From Limiplasma sp031556335 (GTDB taxonomy: Bacteria > Bacillota > Clostridia > Christensenellales > Aristaeellaceae), in contig JAVBTE010000177.1 in NCBI GenBank assembly GCA_031556335.1, positions 1 through 5,908 of the forward strand: a stretch of DNA of 5,908 nt. Direction: 5' to 3'. How positions within the stretch are numbered: position 1 is the stretch's first letter; each line of letters begins with the position of its first letter. The translations under genes were made by a program, and so were the position numbers. This document shows positions 1-5,800 of this stretch, in pieces. The notes under the pieces are model-generated. The model had not been told where the DNA came from. It did no database searches and saw only the letters and a list, made by a program, of their open reading frames with translations.

Positions 1-143
1 CACTCCCGGGCCTCACGGGCGTCAGCCGGGTGCGCTGCGTCCTGGAGTTGGGCGGGGAGTCGGGGGCCGACGCGGACGACGAGGTTTTATGCGTGAGAGG
101 GGCCTTTTTGCAAAAAGGCCCCTCTCTCGCGCTCTCACCCTAA
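1..143 (+). CDS. 3' tail of an unrecognised protein gene (5' end outside window)
   Basis: Reading from position 3, the frame is open to a TAA at 141-143. Up to about position 84 its third codon positions are almost all G or C and its first positions are G-rich, which is the pattern of the clear genes here; the other two plus frames do not show it. The visible tail contains SRVRCVLELGG and then an acidic run, GADADDEVL. From about 85 the codons lose the bias and run into the palindrome at 95-126, so the last ~19 residues look like a read-through extension into non-coding structure. I do not recognise the family, and 46 residues are too few to assign one. A gene ending nearer position 94 in another frame cannot be excluded. 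Confidence 0.4.
   Translation, partial: LPGLTGVSRVRCVLELGGESGADADDEVLCVRGAFLQKGPSLALSP
95..126. repeat. 32-bp perfect palindrome (possible terminator-like hairpin)
   Basis: The two 16-base arms (95-110 and 111-126) are exactly complementary, giving GAGAGGGGCC, a T run, the central GC, an A run and GGCCCCTCTC. Flanking GTGAGAG (93-99) and CTCTCAC (132-138) offer an alternative outer pairing. No T tract follows on either strand, so it is not a textbook intrinsic terminator. Its position at the end of the upstream coding region and before the GNAT promoter still suggests a 3'-end or boundary role. Confidence 0.7.
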
Positions 144-159
144 GAAACCTCATGGGGGA

Positions 160-188
160 TTGTGTTTTATGGTCAAAGCCAGTATAAT
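160..188 (+). promoter_or_regulatory. sigma-A type promoter for the GNAT gene
   Basis: A perfect TATAAT lies at 183-188. A weak -35, TTGTGT, lies 17 bases upstream at 160-165 (3 of 6 matches to TTGACA). Predicted transcription start is near 195, giving a leader of about 45 bases before the ATG at 241. The stretch 144-240 is otherwise non-coding and locally AT-rich compared with the genes. Confidence 0.6.
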
Positions 189-227
189 GCGGACATGTTT
201 GAAAGCCAACAAAAAGCATAAGAATCC

Positions 228-232
228 GAGGA
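228..232 (+). promoter_or_regulatory. ribosome binding site of the GNAT gene
   Basis: GAGGA with an 8-base spacer to the ATG at 241. It selects this start over the in-frame ATGs further upstream, which lie before or within the promoter. Confidence 0.6.
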
Positions 233-240
233 CATCGCCC

Positions 241-729
241 ATGAACATTCGCCTGGCAACCCCACAGGACGATTTTACCGCCATCTCCCGCATTTACGCC
301 CTCAGCTGGAAAAGCGCCTACCAGGGCATTGTGCTCCAGGCCTACCTCAGCCAGCTGCCGGAGGACCGGTGGGCCCCCATGCTGGCCCAGCGCCCCGGGG
401 ACCAGCTGGTGGCCCTCAGCAATGGAAAGTATGTGGGCACCTCCTGCATTGGCCCCGGCCGGGACCCCGCCTTCGCCGATTGGGGCGAAATCGTTTCTCT
501 CTATCTGCTGCCCGAAGCCATGGGCCTTGGCCATGGCAAGCTTCTGCTGGCCGAAGCGCTTTTGGAATTGCAAAACAGGGGCTTTGCCAAAGTATACCTC
601 TGGGTGCTGAAAGAAAACGCCCGGGCCCGGGCCTTTTACGAACGAAACGGATTCCGGCCCACCACGGACCGCCTTTCCCTGGACATTGGCGGGAAAAAGC
701 TGCAAGAAATGCGGTATATCCTTCCCTAA
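241..729 (+). CDS. GNAT family N-acetyltransferase
   Basis: A 162-residue protein with the GCN5-related acetyltransferase fold, expected to transfer an acetyl group from acetyl-CoA to an amine in the cytosol; the acceptor cannot be predicted. The N-terminus MNIRLATPQD opens the fold as usual. Motif A is visible at about residues 83-103 (EIVSLYLLPEAMGLGHGKLLL), carrying the G-x-G-x-G acetyl-CoA loop at 95-99. The position normally Gln or Arg in the (Q/R)xxGx(G/A) signature is Met94. Motif B at about 118-138 has LWVLKENARARAFYERNGF, with Asn126 and Tyr133 as expected, Tyr being the usual general acid. The frame is open upstream to 160, but GAGGA and the promoter choose 241. It has its own promoter and terminator, so it is monocistronic. 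Family call is firm, substrate unknown. Confidence 0.92.
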   Translation: MNIRLATPQDDFTAISRIYALSWKSAYQGIVLQAYLSQLPEDRWAPMLAQRPGDQLVALSNGKYVGTSCIGPGRDPAFADWGEIVSLYLLPEAMGLGHGKLLLAEALLELQNRGFAKVYLWVLKENARARAFYERNGFRPTTDRLSLDIGGKKLQEMRYILP

Positions 730-768
730 ACCAAAAAAGAGAGAATGCATCTCTCTTTTTTGGTTTTT
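728..768 (+). terminator. strong intrinsic terminator, probably bidirectional
   Basis: A perfect 17-bp stem (arms 728-744 and 750-766) with a 5-base loop at 745-749, followed by more T. The 5' arm is A-rich and the 3' arm T-rich (TTTTTTGGTTTTT), so the structure looks similar from either strand. It starts inside the TAA stop codon (727-729) of the GNAT gene. It lies between two convergent genes and could also stop transcripts of the minus-strand acyltransferase. Confidence 0.85.
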
Positions 769-784
769 CCTTATCACTACTTTG

Positions 785-857
785 GGACCGCGCGCAGCGC
801 GGTCCATGAAGGGTCCAGGGCGTTAGCCCTGGTGGGGTCATAGGGGCGAAGCCCCTA
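785..857 (-). repeat. triple-hairpin cluster at the acyltransferase 3' end (repeat copy 1)
   Basis: Three tandem GC-rich hairpins. In minus-strand order: TAGGGGC/GCCCCTA with a TTC loop (857-841); CCAGGGC/GCCCTGG with a TAAC loop (832-815); and a 9-bp stem GGACCGCGC/GCGCGGTCC with a 3-base loop (805-785). The first stem and the adjoining TGACCCC closely match the element after ispG (2813-2837), so this is a dispersed repeat and not a one-off. It contains the TGA stop of the acyltransferase (838-840). No T run follows any hairpin directly. Confidence 0.75.
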
Positions 858-1557
858 TCGTCCCCTCCGTCCCTTCCGTCTCCGCCCCCTCGTCCAGCCT
901 GCGGTAAAGGCCGTTTCGGATCACGCCCAGGATGTCCTCGGTCTGCTCGGGCAAGGAGCGTTCCGGGTCGTAAACGGCGGGGGCGCTGACGTGGAACAGG
1001 TGGCGCTTGTAATCGATGTAGACGGGGTAGAATTTCAGCCTGAGGCCCAGGTTGCGCCAGGCCATCAGGCCCAGCTGCACAAAACCGCTGTTCAGCGTCA
1101 TGTGGTGGGACTGGAAGCCGTCCGGCTGTTCGGGAAAGATGATGAGGTGCTCGCCTTTTTTGAGAAACTCAATGCTTTGCCGAAAGGTTTTCACCACCTG
1201 GATGTCGTGGTACACGGGCACCCCGGGCACGCTGCGCAAAATGGGGGGCAGCAGGGCCGCGGCAATGTAGGGCAGGGTGCGGGTCAAAACAGGTTCAAAG
1301 GGCGAGCCGGGAATCCACCAATAGTCCTGCCGCACGTACTCCGGCACCTGCCTTGCGTCCATCATGGCGGCGTTCAGCCAGGGATGGCACTTGTCCCGCA
1401 GGGGAAACTTGGCGCAGATATCGATGGGGCCGAAGGCCCCCGCGTGGTTGGGGCAAAAAACGGAGGCTTCTCCGTCAAACTCGGTTTCCCAAATGGTTTT
1501 CATCCGGGGGGAAAACACCCGCGCGGTGGTGGCCAAAACGGTATAGAGCTTGCCCAT
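838..1557 (-). CDS. PlsC-like (LPLAT superfamily) acyltransferase
   Basis: A 239-residue protein resembling the lysophospholipid/glycerol-phosphate acyltransferase family, which moves fatty acyl groups onto lysophosphatidate or related lipids at the inner face of the membrane. Block-like motifs occur in order: CPNHAGAFGPID at 35-46 (block I, Asn37-His38), SVPGVPVYHD at 109-118 (block II-like), LIIFPEQ at 138-144 (block III, Phe-Pro-Glu) and FYPVYID at 176-182 (block IV-like). A hydrophobic stretch at about 95-111 may associate with the membrane. The usual H-x4-D spacing is not met: residue +5 from His38 is Gly43 and the nearest Asp is 46. The start at 1557 is fixed by AAAGGAG and a promoter that lies inside the longer reading to 1656. 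The final GASPL is encoded by a hairpin repeat. Substrate is unknown; a divergent or regulatory member is possible. Confidence 0.75.
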   Translation of the reverse strand: MGKLYTVLATTARVFSPRMKTIWETEFDGEASVFCPNHAGAFGPIDICAKFPLRDKCHPWLNAAMMDARQVPEYVRQDYWWIPGSPFEPVLTRTLPYIAAALLPPILRSVPGVPVYHDIQVVKTFRQSIEFLKKGEHLIIFPEQPDGFQSHHMTLNSGFVQLGLMAWRNLGLRLKFYPVYIDYKRHLFHVSAPAVYDPERSLPEQTEDILGVIRNGLYRRLDEGAETEGTEGTIGASPL

Positions 1558-1562
1558 GTGGT

Positions 1563-1569
1563 CTCCTTT
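1563..1569 (-). promoter_or_regulatory. ribosome binding site of the acyltransferase
   Basis: On the minus strand AAAGGAG stands 5 bases before the ATG at 1557. This is the strongest Shine-Dalgarno match in the window and fixes the start. Confidence 0.85.
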
Positions 1570-1596
1570 ATGATTGCGAATCAGGGGCGCCTGTTC

Positions 1597-1625
1597 TTTA
1601 TAGCATAACCGGAACGGGATGTCCA
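1597..1625 (-). promoter_or_regulatory. promoter of the acyltransferase gene
   Basis: On the minus strand, TGGACA (1625-1620, five of six to TTGACA) and TATAAA (1602-1597, five of six to TATAAT) are separated by exactly 17 bases. The predicted start near 1590 gives a leader of about 33 bases. It diverges from the ispG promoter. Confidence 0.6.
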
Positions 1626-1639
1626 GTACGAAGGTTCTT

Positions 1640-1669
1640 TTGCCCCCGGGGGCCAAAACATGATATAAT
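1640..1669 (+). promoter_or_regulatory. promoter of ispG (and probably polC)
   Basis: A perfect TATAAT at 1664-1669, with TTGCCC at 1640-1645 as the best -35 (18-base spacer). A C5G5 palindrome core (GCCCCCGGGGGC, 1642-1653) overlaps the -35 and the spacer and could be an operator, though this is speculative. Predicted start is near 1676, leaving a leader of about 50 bases. Confidence 0.6.
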
Positions 1670-1691
1670 CAAAAGTCGTAGGCCCATGTTC

Positions 1692-1708
1692 CCATCCCCC
1701 GGGGATGG
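1692..1708 (+). promoter_or_regulatory. hairpin in the ispG leader
   Basis: CCATCCCC (1692-1699) and GGGGATGG (1701-1708) are complementary; a realistic fold is a 6-bp stem with a 5-base loop. It sits 8 bases before the ispG Shine-Dalgarno sequence. No known riboswitch or T-box pattern is visible, so any role is uncertain. Confidence 0.35.
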
Positions 1709-1716
1709 ATTGGTTT

Positions 1717-1722
1717 GGGAGG
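1717..1722 (+). promoter_or_regulatory. ribosome binding site of ispG
   Basis: GGGAGG with a short 4-base T spacer before the ATG at 1727. It overlaps and so argues against the in-frame TTG at 1715 as the start. Confidence 0.75.
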
Positions 1723-1726
1723 TTTT

Positions 1727-2815
1727 ATGCGCAATACGCGAAGTTTTCAAATTGGCCGGGTACCCATCGGCGGCGGCGCGGCCGTCTCCGTACAAAGCAT
1801 GACCAACACCGACACCCGGGACGCAGCCGCCACCCTAAAGCAAATTCGCGCCCTGGCCCAGGCCGGTTGCGACATTGTGCGGGTCAGCGTGTACGATGAC
1901 GACTGCCTGCCCGCCCTTCATACCCTGGTGCGGGAAAGCCCCGTGCCCCTGGTGGCGGACATCCACTACCGGGCGGACCTGGCCGTTTCGGCCATGGAGC
2001 GGGGCGTGGCCAAGGTGCGCATCAACCCCGGCAACATCGGCAGCGCCCAGGGGGTGCGCCGGGTGGCGGACTGCGCCAGGGCCCACGGCGTGCCCATTCG
2101 CATCGGGGTCAACAGCGGGTCTTTGGAAAAGGACATCCTGGCCCGGGAAGGCGGGGTCACCGCCCGGGGCATGGTGGAAAGCGCCCTTTTGCACGCCCGG
2201 CTTTTGGAGGACGCGGGCTTTTTTGACATTGTGCTCTCCCTGAAAGCCTCCAGCGTGCCCCTCACCGTCGCGGCCTACCGGCTGGCCGCCGCCGAAACCG
2301 ACTATCCCCTGCACCTGGGGGTCACCGAGGCCGGGCTTCCCGGCAGCGGCAACATCAAAAGCGCCATCGGCATCGGCGCCCTGCTGCTGGACGGCATCGG
2401 CGACACCGTTCGCGTGTCCTTGACCGGCAGCCCCCTCCCCGAGGCCCCCGCCGCCATCGATATTCTGCGGGCCGTCGGCCTGCGCCGCTCTTTTGTGGAC
2501 GTCGTCTCCTGCCCCACCTGCGGCCGCACGGGCATCGACGTGGCCGCCATCGCCACCCGGGTGCAGGAAGAGCTTTCAGACCTTCGCGTGCCCCTGACCG
2601 TGGCCGTGATGGGCTGCGTGGTGAACGGCCCCGGCGAGGCCCGGGAGGCCGACGTGGGCCTGGCCGGAGGCGGCCTGGCCGACACCGGCGCGGTCTACGG
2701 CGCGCTGTTTGAGCGGGGCAAGCCCCCCCGCCGGGTGGAAGGCGATCTGGCCGCCCTGCTCATTGCCCGGGCCCGGGAGATCGCGGAAACGAAGGGGAAC
2801 GGGGGGGACGAGTAG
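1727..2815 (+). CDS. ispG: 4-hydroxy-3-methylbut-2-en-1-yl diphosphate synthase (GcpE/IspG)
   Basis: A 362-residue [4Fe-4S] enzyme of the MEP isoprenoid pathway. In the cytosol it reductively opens 2-C-methyl-D-erythritol 2,4-cyclodiphosphate to HMBPP, with electrons from ferredoxin or flavodoxin. The length fits the two-domain bacterial form. The N-terminal TIM barrel carries the family blocks SVQSMTNTDTRD (21-32), ADIHY (77-81), VRINPGNIG (97-105), IRIGVNSGSLEK (124-135), SLKASSV (171-177), HLGVTEAG (196-203) and GIGALLLDGIGDTVRVSLT (215-233). The cluster ligands are in the C-terminal domain: Cys262 and Cys265 in SCPTCGR, Cys297 in VMGCVVNGPGEA, and Glu304 as the fourth ligand. Nothing essential is missing. 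It has its own promoter, diverges from the acyltransferase and is followed by polC on the same strand. Its TAG stop is the first three bases of a hairpin repeat. Confidence 0.98.
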   Translation: MRNTRSFQIGRVPIGGGAAVSVQSMTNTDTRDAAATLKQIRALAQAGCDIVRVSVYDDDCLPALHTLVRESPVPLVADIHYRADLAVSAMERGVAKVRINPGNIGSAQGVRRVADCARAHGVPIRIGVNSGSLEKDILAREGGVTARGMVESALLHARLLEDAGFFDIVLSLKASSVPLTVAAYRLAAAETDYPLHLGVTEAGLPGSGNIKSAIGIGALLLDGIGDTVRVSLTGSPLPEAPAAIDILRAVGLRRSFVDVVSCPTCGRTGIDVAAIATRVQEELSDLRVPLTVAVMGCVVNGPGEAREADVGLAGGGLADTGAVYGALFERGKPPRRVEGDLAALLIARAREIAETKGNGGDE

Positions 2816-2864
2816 GGGCGCCGCCCCTACGACCCCGCCCAAGGGATCCATCCCTTGGGAATCC
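2812..2864 (+). repeat. double-hairpin repeat at the ispG 3' end (repeat copy 2)
   Basis: The first stem, GTAGGGGC/GCCCCTAC with a GCC loop (2812-2830), includes the ispG stop codon. After CGACCCCGC comes a second perfect inverted repeat with 10-base arms, CCCAAGGGAT/ATCCCTTGGG (2838-2859), then AATCCC. Module order and spacer match copy 1 at the acyltransferase 3' end in the same orientation to transcription. No T run follows, so read-through into polC is likely. Confidence 0.75.
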
Positions 2865-2883
2865 CATCATCAACATCAGAAAA

Positions 2884-2889
2884 AAGAGG
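2884..2889 (+). promoter_or_regulatory. ribosome binding site of polC
   Basis: AAGAGG with a 7-base spacer to the GTG at 2897. It supports a GTG start, as no ATG or other spaced start lies near. The 36 bases before polC carry no convincing promoter. Confidence 0.65.
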
Positions 2890-2896
2890 CCAAGCC

Positions 2897-5800
2897 GTGA
2901 ATAAAAACGATCTCCTCCGCATCCTGGAAGAAACCATCCCCGCCCTCAAGGGCAAGCTCCACGTGGAGCGCGTCCTTTACAAAAAAACCGCCAACAAAGC
3001 CTATATCAGCTACCTTTGCGACGAGCTGGTGGCGGAAAAAGACTTCCTCACCCTGGAACAAAAGCTGCGCACCCTGTTTCCGGGGGTGGGGGTGGCGTTG
3101 CGCATCGCGTCCCCCGGGCTGGCGGGGGATTTTGTGGAGCACATTGACAGCTACAAGCCCGTGCTCATCGATTTTTTGCGCCGCCAAAGCCCGGCCCTCA
3201 GCACCTGGATTCACGATGTGGGCTGGACTGCCGAGGAAGGCCGCATCCTGTTGACCTGCCCGGACGAGATCGCCGTGCAGTATTTTAAGCGCAACCAGCT
3301 GGATGAAAAGCTTTCGGTCGCCGTGTGGGACATCTTCCGGGTGCGGCTGCCCATTTCCCTGACGGTGTGCGGCCAGCGGGAGGAATGGGTGGAGGAAATG
3401 CGCAAAAGGCGGGGCTTTCGCCTGCCCAGCCCTGAGGAGGCCGTGCCCGACGACGGGGGCATTCCCCCCTGGGACGACGACGCCCTGGAGGCCCAGGCCG
3501 CCAGCATGCTGGCCATGGAACCCGGCGGCAAGGGGCCGGGGGCGAATGGTTTTGCGGACGCGGGCCGTAACCCCAAAAGCGCAAAGCCCCTGGCTGCCGG
3601 CACTGCCAAAACCCCTGCCGCAAAAGCCTCCGCCCCCAAGGGCAAAGAAGAAAAAGGCGCTGTGTTGAAGGGCCGGGCCATTGCGGACAAGCCCGTGGAG
3701 ATTTCCGAACTGGCCGAGGACAGCGGCATCGTGGTCGTCGAAGGCATCGTCACCGGCGTGGCGGACCCCAAGGAACTCAAGGGCGGCGAAACCGTGCTGC
3801 AAACCTTCGCCGTGTACGACGATACCTCCACCATCTATTGCAAGGCCTTCTACCAGTACCGCATGAAGCGGGGCGGCATGGGAGAAACCCCCATCCCCCC
3901 CAGCGACGAGGAAAAGCAGCGGGTGGCCGACCAGCTGAAACAAATCAAAAACGGCATCCGGCTTCGGGTGCGGGGGGAATGCCGCCTGGACCCCTTCCAG
4001 GGGGAGTTGTGCGTTTCGGTGCGCGATTTGCAGCAGATGCCCCAAAAAGAGCGGCAGGATAACGCCGCCGAAAAGCGCATTGAACTGCACATGCATACCA
4101 ACATGAGCGCCATGGACGCCACCGCCGACGCGGCGGACCTCATCGCCCAGGCCGCCCGCTGGGGCCATCCCGCCGTGGCCATTACCGACCACGGGGTGGC
4201 CCAGGCCTTTCCGGCGGCCTTTGGGGCGGCCAAAAAACACAACATCCAGCTGATTCCCGGGGTGGAGGGATATTTGTGCGACCTTGTGCCCATTGTGAAG
4301 GACGCGGACGACCGGCCCCTGTCCGGCCCCATTGTGGTGCTGGACTTTGAAACCACCGGGCTTTCCTCCAGCGTGGACCGCATCATTGAAATCGGCGCGG
4401 TGCGGCTTCAGGGCGGGCAAATCGTGGACGAGCTTTCCATTCTTTGCGACCCCGGCGTGCCCCTGAAACCCAAAATCATCGACATCACCGGCATCACCGA
4501 TTTGATGCTGCGGGGCAAGGAAAGCCCCGCCCAGGGCATGGAAAAGCTGCTGGCCTTTATTGGCGGCGCGGCGGTGTGCGCCCACAACGCGCCCTTTGAC
4601 ATGGGCATGATGCTGGCGGAGTGCGGCCGCATGGGGGTCTCCTTTCAGGCCCCGGTCATCGACACCCTCACTTTGGCCCGGCGGCTGTATCCGGGCCAAA
4701 GCAGCCACCGGCTGGCGGCGGTGTGCCGCCTTTTGGGCGTGTCCCTGAAAAACGCCCACCGGGCCGTGCACGACGCCACCGCCACCGCCCTTTGCCTGCA
4801 AAAAATGCTGGATACCCTGGACAAGCGGGACCACGTGAAAACCCTGGCCCAGATCGACCAGGCGGTGAGCGGGGAAAGCATGAGCGCCACCCATCACATC
4901 ATTTTGCTGGCCAAAAGCCAAAAGGGTATGGAAAACCTGAACCGCCTCATTTCCGAAGGGCATTTGACCTACTACCACCGCCACCCCAACATGCCCCGGC
5001 ACCTGATTGAAAAATACCGGGAAGGGCTGATTCTGGGCAGCGCCTGCGAAGCGGGGGAGCTGTTCCAGGCCGTGGCCGCGAACAAGCCCGACGAGGACCT
5101 GGAACGCATCGCTTCTTTTTACGACTATCTGGAAATTCAGCCCGTGGGCAACAACCAGTTCATGATCGAGAACGGTTCCGCCCGGGACGTGGAGGCGCTT
5201 CGGGCGTTCAACCGCCGCATCGTTTCCCTGGGGGAACGGCTGAACATGCCCGTGGTGGCCACCGGGGACGTACACTTTCAAAACCCGGAGGACGCCATCT
5301 ACCGCACCATTTTGCAGGCGGGTCTGGGCTATGAGGATTCCGACCGCCAGCCCCCCCTGTATTTCAAAACCACCGACGAGATGCTGGCAGAGTTCGCCTA
5401 CCTGGGGCCGGACAAGGCCCGGGAGGTGGTTGTAACCGCCCCTGCCCAAATCGCCGCCCAAATCGGCGAACTGCGGCTGTTCCCCAAGCACCCCAAGGGC
5501 GAGGACACCTTCCAGCCCTTCTGGGAGGACGCCAAGGACAACATTGAGGGCATGAGCTGGGCCCGGGCCAAAGAGCTGTACGGCGATCCCCTGCCGGAGC
5601 TGATCGAGGCCCGGCTTCACAAGGAGCTGGGCTCCATCATCGGCTACGGCTTTGCCACCCTGTACAACATTGCCCAGAAGCTGGTGCAAAAATCCCTGGC
5701 CGACGGCTATCTGGTGGGCAGCCGGGGCAGCGTGGGCTCCAGCTTTGTGGCCACCATGTGCGGCATTACCGAAGTGAACCCCCTGCCCCCCCACTACCGC

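Noticed and set aside
160..240. Longer N-terminus for the GNAT protein (extra 27 residues)
   Set aside because: The promoter -10 box lies inside this stretch and the extra residues do not belong to the fold; GAGGA is correctly spaced for 241.
22..807. Long open frame on the minus strand across the GNAT gene
   Set aside because: It crosses the terminator, promoter and palindrome and shows no known motif; the sense strand encodes a clear GNAT protein.
991..1608. Open frame on the plus strand antisense to the acyltransferase
   Set aside because: It is the complement of a gene with good ribosome site, promoter and family motifs; its translation has no recognisable domain.
1558..1656. Longer N-terminus for the acyltransferase (extra 33 residues)
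   Set aside because: It would include the promoter and the ribosome site; AAAGGAG precedes the ATG at 1557.
81..1731. The shared 13-mer GAGGTTTTATGCG at 81-93 and 1719-1731 as a regulatory repeat
   Set aside because: A match of this length is not improbable in almost 6 kb, and part of it is simply a ribosome site with a start codon.
1598..1795. Small minus-strand ORF over the ispG promoter and start
   Set aside because: It overlaps two promoters and the ispG 5' end, has no convincing ribosome site, and its composition is not gene-like.
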